64,000 nt of DNA, taken from the NCBI RefSeq assembly GCF_002735905.1, contig NZ_PEBD01000002.1, positions 1 to 64,000 of the forward strand, given 5' to 3'. Every line of letters starts with the position of its first letter. Position 1 is the stretch's first letter. Of the stretch, positions 8,968 to 17,470 are shown piece after piece. The translations under genes were made by a program, and so were the position numbers. The notes beneath the pieces were generated by a model. It saw only the letters and a list, made by a program, of their open reading frames with translations, did no database searches and had not been told where the DNA came from. This DNA comes from Williamsia muralis. GTDB lineage: Bacteria > Actinomycetota > Actinomycetes > Mycobacteriales > Mycobacteriaceae.

Positions 8968-9360
8968 ATGACTGCTGCTCATCCTAGGCCGGATCTAGCG
9001 GCTTATAACGAGGCGGCGCGGATGTCGCAGGCCGAGCTGGTGACCGCGTTGCGGGATCTGTTGGGCGCGAAGCTGGTTGCCTATCTGGGGCGGGTCAAAG
9101 AGACTCGCGCGGTGCGGCAGTGGGCCGACGGTGTCCGCACAATCGGCAACGACACCGATGTGGAGCGTCTACGGATCGCGTACCGAGCGGCCCGGTTGAT
9201 CACCAGCCGCGACACCCCCGCAGTGGCCCAGGCCTGGTTCCAGGGCCTCAACCCCATCCTCGATGACCGGGCCCCCGCGGTGCTGCTGCGCGACGGTGAC
9301 CTCGCCGAGACCGGCCCACTAGTGTTGGCTGCGGCACGGCAGTTCGCTGCCATCGGATGA
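8968..9360 (+). CDS. Xre/MbcA/ParS-type antitoxin of a RES toxin pair
   Basis: 130 aa. Start ATG 8968 has GGAGG (8955-8959) with 8 nt spacing; a TTG at 8953 is in frame but lies over the ribosome site. The N-terminal half looks like an atypical Xre helix-turn-helix ('LVTALRDLLGAKLVAYLG', 'RAVRQWADG'). The C-terminal half carries the toxin-binding signature of the family: 'ARLITSRDTPAVAQAWFQGLNPILDDRAPAVLLRDG'-like helices. It represses its own operon and neutralises the RES protein in known systems. It overlaps the toxin by ATGA (9357-9360). Confidence 0.82.
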   Translation: MTAAHPRPDLAAYNEAARMSQAELVTALRDLLGAKLVAYLGRVKETRAVRQWADGVRTIGNDTDVERLRIAYRAARLITSRDTPAVAQAWFQGLNPILDDRAPAVLLRDGDLAETGPLVLAAARQFAAIG

Positions 9361-10103
9361 CCCCACCAGCAGTCATCGAGTTCGCGACACCGGCCGGAGG
9401 GGTGGCCGCGGCCCGCCGAGACAGCGCTGCGGTGCACCGGGTGGGGTATGTGCCGCAGCCGTGGGCGTGGACGCCGTGGGAATACGCGACCGACGGCCGG
9501 TTCACCGGCCGGTGGGACGACCCCGACGGGGTCTGGCGCACCCTGTACTGCGGGGCTACCCCGCTGGCGTGCCTGCTGGAGGTCTTGGCGTTCGCCCGGC
9601 CCAGCCCGCAGGTCCTCGCTGAACTCGACGACATCGTGGTCGACGACGAGGACGCCGAACACTATCCGTCCACGCCGCCGGGGCAGTTGCCGCCGGCGTG
9701 GTGTCATCCGCGGGTGCTGGCCTACGGCACGATCACTGGAACCTACGTCCTACCCGGCCATCCGGTCACTCTCGCCGCCCTACGCACCCTGTTCCGCAGA
9801 ACCGCAATCAAATACGGGCTGGACGATCTCGATGGTGCCGCGATCCGCGACGGCCGCCCGCGCGCCCTGACCCAAGCGATCTCCCGCTGGGTCAGCACCC
9901 TGAGCCCGAGCATGGAGCCGGTCTCAGGTATAGAGTTCGACTCCCGCCACGGCGACGGCCTCACCCTGTGGGCGGTCTACGAACGCGGCGGCGACCCCAC
10001 GGTCAGTCCGCATATCGTCGACCTCGGGCACACCATGCTGACACCGGACAACGCAGACCTCACCCACGCTATGGACTTGCTCAACATCAATTGGAGTGAC
10101 TAG
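9357..10103 (+). CDS. RES-domain toxin (NAD+-consuming type)
   Basis: 248 aa. RES-family toxins degrade NAD+ by phosphorolysis or hydrolysis and stop growth when the antitoxin is lost. Recognisable blocks are 'VHRVGY' near residue 26, 'GRFTGRWDDPDGVWRTLYCG' (about 48-67), the following 'LLEVLA' with the conserved Glu, and 'GIEFDSRHGDG' near residue 195, the Ser-containing active-site loop. The gene starts in the antitoxin stop (ATGA). The pair lies between the recombinase cassette and lsr2, a normal position for stabilisation modules of mobile islands. Confidence 0.85.
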   Translation: MTPPAVIEFATPAGGVAAARRDSAAVHRVGYVPQPWAWTPWEYATDGRFTGRWDDPDGVWRTLYCGATPLACLLEVLAFARPSPQVLAELDDIVVDDEDAEHYPSTPPGQLPPAWCHPRVLAYGTITGTYVLPGHPVTLAALRTLFRRTAIKYGLDDLDGAAIRDGRPRALTQAISRWVSTLSPSMEPVSGIEFDSRHGDGLTLWAVYERGGDPTVSPHIVDLGHTMLTPDNADLTHAMDLLNINWSD

Positions 10104-10433
10104 CGGCTGACCTTCTTCGGGCCCTACGTCGCCCCGGATAAGAGAATGGGATGTCGGTATCACCTAGCCCCGTCCAGCATTGACCGCGGGCTCGGTTCCC
10201 GACTCTGACAACAGGTTTCATTCGTTACAGGGGAGACAACGCTTCGAGGTCGTGCGCCAGAAAGACGAGTGTGCGGCAGGCCAGGCAGCCGGGAACGAGC
10301 ATAGCTGGCGTGGTCGCCGCTATCGACGGTTCGATGTACAGCGGCGATGACAGGTATGTTCAGCCACTAAAGGGGCGAGGGCATCACTAGTGTGTTCGCA
10401 TCGCCTTTCCACCATCACGAAGGGCTACACGCT
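10104..10433. other. Intergenic region before lsr2
   Basis: 330 bp without a credible gene on either strand. I see no terminator or strong repeat. It probably contains the lsr2 promoter. Confidence 0.4.
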
Positions 10434-10790
10434 ATGGCGCGCGCAACGATTGAACAGATTACCGATGACTTTGACGGTTCCGAACTCGATCCGTCGGAGG
10501 TGATCGTGGAAACGTTCACGATCAACGGTGTCGACTACTCACTCGATCTCGGGGCGAAGTCGGCCGAGAAGTTCGACAAAGACATGCGCAGATGGACCGA
10601 CAAGGCCACTAGAATTGGTGGCCGGCACAAACGCTCCGCCAGCAAACGAGTAGCGGCTACTCCTGTGGTACGCACCAACAAAGAACATCTGGCAGCTATC
10701 CGGCAGTGGGCCCGCGACAACGGATATGAGGTGTCTGATCGCGGCCGGATCCCTGCCGCCATCGTGGATGAGTTCAATTCCGCGCATTAA
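10434..10790 (+). CDS. lsr2: Lsr2 nucleoid-associated, H-NS-like protein
   Basis: 118 aa. Lsr2 bridges DNA and silences AT-rich, often horizontally acquired genes in mycolic-acid actinobacteria. The N-terminal dimerisation domain is clear ('GVDYSLDLGAKSAEKFDKDMRRW', residues about 32-54). The C-terminal AT-hook-like domain has 'IRQWARDNGYEVSDRGRIP', with the RGR minor-groove motif near the end. Start ATG 10434 (MARATIEQI) has GAAGGG 9 nt upstream and fits the family; the longer frame from 10392 does not. Lsr2 normally has a core copy elsewhere, so this one beside recombinase and toxin-antitoxin genes is probably an accessory paralog. Confidence 0.9.
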   Translation: MARATIEQITDDFDGSELDPSEVIVETFTINGVDYSLDLGAKSAEKFDKDMRRWTDKATRIGGRHKRSASKRVAATPVVRTNKEHLAAIRQWARDNGYEVSDRGRIPAAIVDEFNSAH

Positions 10791-11237
10791 CACCACAGCA
10801 GCGCATGGCAGCACTGCCGCAGTTGCTCGTTTGACCCGCAGGTAGTGGTTGCGAGATTCCAGCCACGGGATCTGTCAGCAGCCCCAGCCGTTGAGGCCCA
10901 TCCGAGTTCCTGCGAGCCCCAGTCGCTCCAGCCGATCGCACTGTGAGCAACGCCCCCGCTACAGGAAACGTGTGCGGTGACTGCCCTGCTCGGATCTAGC
11001 TGGTGGAGTTCATCGAGTCGGGCGGCGCACGCCGTTGGGTGAACTCCGACACGTCTGTTCTCGGCGACACAGACACCCCGCGGTCCTCGCCGGCAGTGAT
11101 GCCGTGGGCGGCGTTCATCAGGTGGGTGTTGTCCCCGGCGCGGCACATCAATGTGCCTCTGGCTCAAGCACTGTGATTCGTCGTGCGCGTGACTCCGCTA
11201 GTGGGCCGACGTCATCGGTTCCCTGCCTCGGCGCGGT

Positions 11238-11543
11238 CTATCGTCGATCCACACCATCTGCCAAAGTGGCAGCCGGGCCGACGTCTACTCGCCGAGCGGG
11301 ACCCCAGCTGTCTGCACACACCAGGCGTCTAGCCGTCAATATCGAAGTCGTCGCGATCGAGAACAGCACAGTTCCGTCGTCCAGGGCGATGGCATACCTC
11401 CGCGGACGAATCGTGGTGGTCGCATCCAAATGCACTACGCCCTCATGTGGCGGTGGTCCGAAATCCTCGGCCACCCATCCCGCTCCGCCGCCGGCCGATG
11501 AGGTGACCGCCACCCGCTGACCTACCTGCACTTCTCGCCCCAT
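11238..11543 (-). CDS. Possible small hypothetical protein or remnant
   Basis: 101 aa from ATG 11543 (an ATG at 11570 is also in frame); neither has a good Shine-Dalgarno. Residues about 6-75 read like a real beta-rich protein: 'VGQRVAV', 'GWVAEDFGPPP', 'VVHLDATTTIRPRRYAIALDDGTVLF'. This type of 'PRRxAxALDDG' protein occurs in actinobacteria without known function. The last 25 residues look random, so the original C-terminus may be lost. It sits in a decayed stretch of the island. Confidence 0.35.
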   Translation of the reverse strand: MGREVQVGQRVAVTSSAGGGAGWVAEDFGPPPHEGVVHLDATTTIRPRRYAIALDDGTVLFSIATTSILTARRLVCADSWGPARRVDVGPAATLADGVDRR

Positions 11544-11671
11544 GCCGCCAGACTGTTCGCTGCGCTTCATCGATGAAGTATCTCAAAGAAGTTCCCGACG
11601 CCGACACCGAACCGCAGGTGCAGTAGCTCTGCTGCTACTTGGGGTCGGCCCCGAGGGGCATCTGAACCGCA

Positions 11672-11800
11672 TTGATTCGATGTTTGAACGATTCGACGAT
11701 CGGGGGAGACGCACCGCATGATGCCGACCGCTTCACCGTCGCCGATATGGTCGCCATCAGCATGCTCAGTCGGTGTCCCCGCCGGCGGGGTGATATCGGA
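11672..11800 (+). pseudogene. Fragment resembling DUF6308 proteins
   Basis: The frame from 11672 contains 'GGDAPHDADRFTVADMVAISMLS', very like the motif around which actinobacterial DUF6308 proteins are built (a Gly-rich loop, Ala-Asp-Arg-Phe/Ile-Thr, Asp-Leu-Val-Ala, Leu-Ser). The sequence before and after is not family-like, and the reading frame degenerates into Arg/Cys-rich translation. The assignment rests on this single motif. Confidence 0.35.
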
Positions 11801-12047
11801 GGTTTCGGCCAGTCGTACCGATTACAAGGCGAAATGCTCGGTTGCACAAACCCACCCCACCCGGACTGTCTACTTCTAACACGACCCTGGCCTCGTCGGG
11901 GGTGCGAAGGCGGCGCGATTCTAGGCCTTAACGGCACCGCCGAGCGTGGCAATGGCATCTTGACCAGGCTGTGTTGTCTGAGTGTCCGCGAATGCTTGAG
12001 GCGGCCGGATCTGAAACCCAGAGTGTGCTTGTGCCGAATTGTTATTG

Positions 12048-12713
12048 TCAGCGGTTGCCCCCGGCTTCGACACGACCGATGATCGCGTCGATACGGGCTT
12101 GCTTTTCCGACGGATCTACGACCACGCCGATTGATGGGCCGCCCTCTGTTGTACCCCAGGGAACAAGTACATCGAAGTCGAGGTCGCGAGCGAGCGTGAG
12201 GCTCGCCAGGTAGTCCCCGCGGAGGGCGGGGTCGAGGACAACGGCCTTCCATTGCCCGTCTTCGATCCAGATGAAGTCACCGGTGAAGAGAAACCGATGT
12301 GTGCCGTTATTCCAGAGGAACGACGTTGTTCCGGCCGTGTGCCCGGGTGTTGGGATGACTTCGAGATCATGGTCGATCATTGTCCGTTCCCTGAAGTTGC
12401 CCGTTACCTTGAGCGACCTCGCAAGCTCCAAGTGATCCTTTTCGTGTCCCCAGATAGGCACGTCCAGTTCGGGTTGCCCATACATAGCCTCATGGCCGTG
12501 GTTGATGAGGAGTCGCGTGGGCGCACCCAGCGCGCGTATCGCATTTGCTGAGCTGCTGACGCCGGGCGAGTTGTAGACGATCACATTGCCTTGAGGACGC
12601 TCCAGCACATAGGAGCGTAGGAGCACGTTGTGTTGGTAGGGCAACCGCGCGGCCGGGGTGGCAAATAGGCCCTGTACGGGCGATTCCAAGAGTTCGCTTC
12701 CGAACGACGTCAT
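12048..12713 (-). CDS. MBL-fold metallo-hydrolase-like protein with altered metal motif
   Basis: 221 aa, a single metallo-beta-lactamase-fold domain. The usual order is visible: N-terminal strands, the HxHxDH loop position, 'TPGHTAGTTSF' near residue 122 and 'FTGD' near residue 144. The first motif reads 'NHGHEAM' where relatives have THxHxDH. The Asp and third His, ligands of the second metal, are Ala and Met. A one-metal or non-hydrolytic function is therefore possible. ATG 12713 has only a weak ribosome site. The gene stands alone on the minus strand behind a promoter region with a palindrome at 12803-12817. Confidence 0.75.
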   Translation of the reverse strand: MTSFGSELLESPVQGLFATPAARLPYQHNVLLRSYVLERPQGNVIVYNSPGVSSSANAIRALGAPTRLLINHGHEAMYGQPELDVPIWGHEKDHLELARSLKVTGNFRERTMIDHDLEVIPTPGHTAGTTSFLWNNGTHRFLFTGDFIWIEDGQWKAVVLDPALRGDYLASLTLARDLDFDVLVPWGTTEGGPSIGVVVDPSEKQARIDAIIGRVEAGGNR

Positions 12714-13053
12714 GCATCATCTTTCTCGATTTCACGGCAGATCGCACGCGACTTCGCGGATGCGTTTGGGGCCGCTGGCTTCTCGTACAATAAAACTTGT
12801 AGTTGACTTTAAGTCAAGGTAGAGAGGCCTGGCCGAGGGCGAACGCATGGCCGGCTTTGCTGCGTGACTAGAGAGTGCGTATGGCGCTGGCTACGAAAAG
12901 TACTCGGCCAGCAATGATTACGCAGATCAAAGACACTATGACAACCGCTCGATGTGAGAGCGGGGTGAGACCCGAACCCCGGGGAGGGGACAGATCGGGT
13001 GCCATCATTGTCTGGGCCCGGTGGAAATCAGAGGCGCTGCAGGGGTTTTGGGG
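12714..13053. other. Intergenic region with operator-like palindrome
   Basis: 340 bp between the MBL-fold gene and the downstream end of the membrane-protein gene. Apart from the palindrome at 12803-12817 and a 60-codon plus-strand frame without support, I see nothing. Confidence 0.4.
12803..12817. promoter_or_regulatory. Palindrome TTGACTT-T-AAGTCAA
   Basis: Perfect 7-bp arms (12803-12809 and 12811-12817) around one central base, about 90 bp upstream of the MBL-fold gene. The short spacer and the built-in TTGACT are typical of operators overlapping a minus-35 box. No regulator gene is adjacent. Confidence 0.45.
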
Positions 13054-13557
13054 CTAGTTCCTGGCCGTTACTTGCGGGGAGCTGCTGACAAGGCCACTTG
13101 CGACGACGAGCAGTAGGGCAACGATGGACAGGTAGCTCCCTGCCCGCAGATTGGGGATCTGGTCGATGTAGGCCGACCAACCCAACGGCCCCTTGGTGCC
13201 AAAGACGAGGAAGACAAGCCCCACAATACCTACGATGATGGTCGCGGTGGCGATTGCCTTGCGGGCCAGAATTGACGATGCGAACGTAAGTATTGTGCAG
13301 ATGATTGCAGTGGTCCAGGCTAGCCATCCGAAGTAGCTCTGCTGAAATCCGTTGGTGGGGGCCATGCCTGAGTGCACGGCGGTGTCGAGACCACTGAAGT
13401 CGAGCGCCATTGCCGGGATCGGCGGGGCGGGGTTTGCGGGTATGAACAACCACGCCGGTCCCCAGAGGGAGACCGCGAACAAGACTGCTGCACCTAGGGC
13501 GGCGGCGAGCGCCAAGATGTTGATGGATCGGGTCTGGGTGGGGGTTTGCGTGGTCAC
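13054..13557 (-). CDS. Small integral membrane protein, four predicted helices
   Basis: 167 aa from GTG 13557, which has AGGAG with 5 nt spacing; the frame extends to 13623 without a ribosome site. Hydrophobic segments lie at about residues 13-35, 78-98, 104-124 and 140-160. There is an extracytoplasmic Pro-rich loop after the first helix ('PANPAPPIPAM'). No family recognised and no catalytic motif. It lies downstream of the aromatic catabolic operon on the same strand, separated from the formaldehyde dehydrogenase gene by about 160 bp. It may be its last member or unrelated. Confidence 0.6.
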   Translation of the reverse strand: MTTQTPTQTRSINILALAAALGAAVLFAVSLWGPAWLFIPANPAPPIPAMALDFSGLDTAVHSGMAPTNGFQQSYFGWLAWTTAIICTILTFASSILARKAIATATIIVGIVGLVFLVFGTKGPLGWSAYIDQIPNLRAGSYLSIVALLLVVASGLVSSSPQVTARN

Positions 13558-13719
13558 GGTTGCTCCTGGGAAATGTGTGTGGGTGGGGGTGACGAGTTTT
13601 GTCGGCACCTCGCATCGGGTCACGAGTTCAGGTGCCTGCGGTTCGCTGCTGGCGTGTTATCTAGGTGACAAAGGGCGCTGTCGATAGAAACCTCAGTGCC
13701 ATTGAGATTTTCGCGTTCT

Positions 13720-14955
13720 TTACTTGTCCGAACCTCGGGTTTCTCGTATAACGTTGTTGGGATCGAGGACGAACTTGGTCGCAGCACCGGAGTCGAACTC
13801 GCTGTAGGCGGTAGGCGCGTCCTCGAGATCGATGACTGTCGCGTTCACGGCGTCTGCGATGTGGACCTTGTCGGCGAGGATCGCTTTCATCAGCGGTCGG
13901 TGGTAGCGCATTACCGGACACTGTCCGGTGCTGAACGATAGCGACTTCGCCCAACCGGTCCCGAGGCTGAGGGAGAGGCTGCCACGCTTGGCCAGGTCAT
14001 CGACTCCGCCGGGATCCCCGGTGACGTAAAGTCCCGGGATGCCAATCGCGCCACCGGCTTGGGTGAGTTCCATCAGGGAGTTCAGCACTGTGGCCGGCGC
14101 CTCCTCTGATGACGCGTGACCGTGACCTTTCGCCTCGAACCCGACAGCGTCGACCCCGCAATCGACCTCCGGCACACCGAGGAGGTCGGCTATCTGATCC
14201 TGTGGTTCCCCGTCGGCAACATTGATTGTTTCGCAACCGAATTGGCGAGCCTGGGCGAGGCGGTCCTTGTTCAAATCTCCGACGATGACGACGGCCGCGC
14301 CGAGTAGGTGTGCGCTTGCGGCTGCGGCGAGACCGACGGGGCCGGCGCCGGCGATGTAGACGCTGCTACCCGGGCCAACACCGGCGGTGATGCACCCGTG
14401 GTAGCCGGTGGGGAAGATGTCGGACAACATCGTGAGATCGAGGATCTTCTCGAGTGCCTCGTCGCGATCCGGGAACTTGAGCAGGTTCCAGTCGGCATAG
14501 GGCGCCATGACGTACTGGGCCTGTCCGCCGACCCAGCCGCCCATGTCGACGTAACCGAAGGCTGCGCCGGGGCGCGCGGGATTGACGTTCAAGCAGATCC
14601 CGGTCTTCTGCTGCTTGCAATTGTTGCATCGACCGCAGGCAATGTTGAACGGAACCGAACACAGGTCTCCTACTCTGATGAATTCGACGTCCGGACCCAC
14701 TTCGACCACCTCACCGGTGATTTCGTGTCCGAGTACGAGTCCTTCGGGTGCCGTCGTGCGCCCGCGCACCATGTGCTGGTCGCTGCCGCAGATGTTCGTC
14801 GACACCACACGCAGGATCACTCCATGCGGACACCGTCGTCCGATGTTGGCCGGATCAACTCCGGGGCCGTCCTTGATCGCGAAGGTCGGATAGTCGATAT
14901 CGCGGACTTCGACTACCCCCGGCGCGGCGTATGTAACTGCTCGATTTGTTGCCAT
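13720..14955 (-). CDS. fdhA: Glutathione-independent formaldehyde dehydrogenase (zinc MDR family)
   Basis: 411 aa. Oxidises formaldehyde to formate with NAD+, without added thiol, like Pseudomonas FdhA, whose length and insertions it shares. Catalytic zinc ligands are in 'TNICGSDQHM' and 'LGHE' (about residues 52-78). The structural zinc lobe is 'CGRCNNCKQQKTGIC', and the Rossmann motif is 'GAGPVGLAAAA'. Its N-terminus with 'GVDPANIGRRCPHGVILRV' is typical of this subfamily. It is the downstream gene of an operon led by a P450 O-demethylase candidate, so removing the formaldehyde released by demethylation is the likely job. It could serve methylamine breakdown elsewhere in the window too. Confidence 0.88.
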   Translation of the reverse strand: MATNRAVTYAAPGVVEVRDIDYPTFAIKDGPGVDPANIGRRCPHGVILRVVSTNICGSDQHMVRGRTTAPEGLVLGHEITGEVVEVGPDVEFIRVGDLCSVPFNIACGRCNNCKQQKTGICLNVNPARPGAAFGYVDMGGWVGGQAQYVMAPYADWNLLKFPDRDEALEKILDLTMLSDIFPTGYHGCITAGVGPGSSVYIAGAGPVGLAAAASAHLLGAAVVIVGDLNKDRLAQARQFGCETINVADGEPQDQIADLLGVPEVDCGVDAVGFEAKGHGHASSEEAPATVLNSLMELTQAGGAIGIPGLYVTGDPGGVDDLAKRGSLSLSLGTGWAKSLSFSTGQCPVMRYHRPLMKAILADKVHIADAVNATVIDLEDAPTAYSEFDSGAATKFVLDPNNVIRETRGSDK

Positions 14956-15006
14956 AGGTTGCTCAGATCCTTCTCACGTGTTTGGAGTGTTCTCGGCGGC
15001 GAAGGG

Positions 15007-15891
15007 TCACCGTTGGACGGGCGGAATACCGTACGACAGCATCGTTTCCGGCGATAGTCCGTCCCATTGACTCAGCCAGCCGGGGTCGTCGAAATCCCAG
15101 ATGATTGCGTCGCGCTCTTTGTCGTAGATCATTTCCATGTCGGTGTAGAGCTCGACGAGCCCGGCGCCCGGTTCGACGAAGTAGGCGGCGATGTTGTGGC
15201 CGGCGCCGTGTCGAACGGGACCCCAGAACAGGCGTGACCCCGCGTTGTTCAACCGATCGGCGAGGTGGCCGAGGTCAACGATGCTTTGCGCCTGCCAGGC
15301 GTGGTGATGCATGGATGGCTCTTCCTCGGGCGCTTTGACGACAGCGATACCGTGATGTTCTGGGTTGCATCGCAGGAAGAAGGCGAAGTCGTCTCCGATC
15401 CGATCGGAGACTCGGAAGTCGAACACCTCGATGAGGAACTTCGTCATCGCGATCGAGTCTTTGACCTTGAGGTTGATGTGGCCGTAGCGGTCGGGCCCGA
15501 TGCCACCGTCTCGTTGGTCGAGGATCGCCATACCCGTGTAGATGTGCCAGGTGAAGCCCGCCGGGCCCACGAACGCGAAGCCCTGGTCGATGTGATCCTC
15601 GATCGGTTGTTCGGCAACGATCTTCCATCCGCCGCGCCGCACCTTTTCTTGGATCGCCATCAGGTCGTCAACGCTTGCCGCGACGAGCCCGATGTGGTCG
15701 ACGCCGTTGGCGTCGGACGACATGTAGACCAACTCGTGGTGTGTGTTTGATGCTGCCAGATAGGATTTTGTACTGGAGTTGTCGACGGTCTTGAGACCGA
15801 AGACGTCGGCCGCAAGTTTCGTCGAGGCAGCCAGGTCTGTGGTGCGCAGAGCGATGTATCCCATCGCAGTGATCGATCCGGTTGGCGTCAT
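15007..15891 (-). CDS. Extradiol ring-cleavage dioxygenase (type I, VOC fold)
   Basis: 294 aa. Meta-cleaves a catechol-type ring using Fe(II). Two VOC modules are visible. Module 2 carries the metal triad: His in 'YGHINLKV', His in the 'MHHHAW' block, and Glu in 'GLVELYTD'. It is related to BphC/HsaC/catechol 2,3-dioxygenase types. Start ATG 15891 (MTPTGSIT) has an AGAAGGA ribosome site; a longer frame to 15978 overlaps the upstream ligase gene. It sits between the acyl-CoA ligase and formaldehyde dehydrogenase genes in one operon. Confidence 0.85.
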   Translation of the reverse strand: MTPTGSITAMGYIALRTTDLAASTKLAADVFGLKTVDNSSTKSYLAASNTHHELVYMSSDANGVDHIGLVAASVDDLMAIQEKVRRGGWKIVAEQPIEDHIDQGFAFVGPAGFTWHIYTGMAILDQRDGGIGPDRYGHINLKVKDSIAMTKFLIEVFDFRVSDRIGDDFAFFLRCNPEHHGIAVVKAPEEEPSMHHHAWQAQSIVDLGHLADRLNNAGSRLFWGPVRHGAGHNIAAYFVEPGAGLVELYTDMEMIYDKERDAIIWDFDDPGWLSQWDGLSPETMLSYGIPPVQR

Positions 15892-15974
15892 CGTAAATTC
15901 CTTCTGTGTCGAGTCACGGAATTGAAGTTGTGACCTGTGGTTGAGTTCGGAGTCTGGTCGAGGGATCGGGCGAG

Positions 15975-17468
15975 TCACTCGATGGGTTGGGTACGCAGCG
16001 CCTTCTTGTCGATCTTTCCTACGGCGGTTGTAGGCAAAGGTGACTGTGTGGCAACGGCTTTCGGTCGCTTGTACGTAGCAAGCCTCTCGCGACAGGCTTC
16101 CCGAACGAGTCTTTCGTCGTAGTGCGATGAGGGATCGATGAAGGCGACCACGGCCTCACCCCAGTCGGGGTGCGGGACGCCGACGACCGCAACAGCTGAG
16201 ACGCCTGGGCAGGCACTGATCACCTGTTCGACTTCGGAGGTGTAGACGTTCATGCCGCCGCTGATCACCATGTCGTTCTTCCGGTCGAGAAGGTAGACGT
16301 AGCCGTCGGCGTCGACGCTTCCGATGTCTCCGGTGTGTAACCAACCGTGCTGGAGGGTTTCTCGGGTCTTGGTATCCAGACCGAGGTATCCGTCCATCAG
16401 GTAGGGCGCCTGCGCGCAGATCTCCCCGATCTGGCCGGTGGCAACCTGATTGCCGTTGGGGTCGAGGACCGCGATGCGTACCATTGCTGCTGGTCTGCCG
16501 CAGCTGGTCAACCGGCGCGGGTCTGCTGATTGGTGGTCCTGGCGGGTGAGGCGCGTCAAGAAGTTGGGGGCTTCGGATTGCCCGTACAGCTGCATGAACA
16601 CCGGCCCGAACATGTCGAGTCCTCGACGAAGCCGTTCTGCGGTGATCGGTGCCGCGCCGTAGAGAATCGTGCGTAGGGACGATTGCTGCCGTTGTTTGCC
16701 GTCCTTTTCCGCTGCGTCGAGCAAGCGGTAGATCATCGTAGGGACCATGAACAGAAAGGTGACCGAACCATCGTCGATCTGCCGAAGGACCTCGTCGACG
16801 TCAAACTTCTGCTCGATGGTGATCGTTGCCCCGCGGCAGAGCCCGGCTTGGAGGAGAAATCCAGCCGAATGAGCGAGGGGGGCCGTCAGCAGCATCTGCT
16901 CATCGTCGAGTAGACCGATCTCGATTTGGTGGGCGAGCAGGTTGGCGGCCAGGCTCCGATGTGAGTGGACAACTCCCTTCTGCTGTCCGGTGGTTCCTCC
17001 GGTGTAAAGGATCAGTGCGGTGTCGTCGGCGGCGACGGTGACTTCGGGCAGACCACATGGGTTGCTCGGCCGGCCACCGCTGGGTGCCGCCGAGAGGTTG
17101 ACGACGTGGTCGAGGTCAGCAGCTTCGGCGATGGAGACGAAATGGTCGTCGATGATGGCGACCCGGGCGCCGGAATCACGGAAAATGTAGTCGATCTCGG
17201 CAGCGGTCAACATGTCGTTGATCGGGACCTTCGCTCCACCGGCACGGATGATGGCCTGGTCGGCGATCGCCCATTCCGCGCTGTTCTTCATCATCAGCGC
17301 GACGGGTTGTCCACTGCGAACACCCATTTGGATGAGTCGGTGGGCGAGTTGATTCGCTCGCTCGATGAGTTGCCCATAGGACAAAGTGTCGGTCGCGCTG
17401 ATGATCGCGATCTGATCGCCGAACCGGTCGACCGCCGTAGTCATGAGCGATCTCAGGGTGATGTCCAT
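15975..17468 (-). CDS. Acyl-CoA synthetase (AMP-forming, class I adenylate-forming enzyme)
   Basis: 497 aa. Activates a carboxylic acid to its CoA thioester through an acyl-AMP. The P-loop-like 'LYTGGTTGQQKG' (around residue 155), the 'YGQSE' motif, the hinge 'LHTGDIG' with 'LLDRKNDMVISGGMNVY', and the catalytic Lys in 'VGKIDKKALR' near the C-terminus are present. Within the operon it could activate an aromatic acid before or after ring attack, such as a phenylpropanoid or methoxybenzoate side chain. The FAH-family gene ends 2 nt upstream. Confidence 0.87.
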   Translation of the reverse strand: MDITLRSLMTTAVDRFGDQIAIISATDTLSYGQLIERANQLAHRLIQMGVRSGQPVALMMKNSAEWAIADQAIIRAGGAKVPINDMLTAAEIDYIFRDSGARVAIIDDHFVSIAEAADLDHVVNLSAAPSGGRPSNPCGLPEVTVAADDTALILYTGGTTGQQKGVVHSHRSLAANLLAHQIEIGLLDDEQMLLTAPLAHSAGFLLQAGLCRGATITIEQKFDVDEVLRQIDDGSVTFLFMVPTMIYRLLDAAEKDGKQRQQSSLRTILYGAAPITAERLRRGLDMFGPVFMQLYGQSEAPNFLTRLTRQDHQSADPRRLTSCGRPAAMVRIAVLDPNGNQVATGQIGEICAQAPYLMDGYLGLDTKTRETLQHGWLHTGDIGSVDADGYVYLLDRKNDMVISGGMNVYTSEVEQVISACPGVSAVAVVGVPHPDWGEAVVAFIDPSSHYDERLVREACRERLATYKRPKAVATQSPLPTTAVGKIDKKALRTQPIE

Positions 17469-17470
17469 GG

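Larger units (their letters stand above)
10791..12047. other. Gene-poor, decaying stretch of the island
   Basis: About 1.25 kb with no intact well-supported gene. Two pieces can be picked out and are listed separately: a possible small minus-strand gene (11238-11543) and a DUF6308-like fragment (about 11672-11800). The rest has only short overlapping frames with Arg/Ser-rich, non-family-like translations. Confidence 0.45.

Noticed and set aside
11035-11520. 161-codon plus-strand open frame
   Set aside because: Ser/Arg/Pro-rich without motifs; the opposite strand (11238-11543) reads more like protein.
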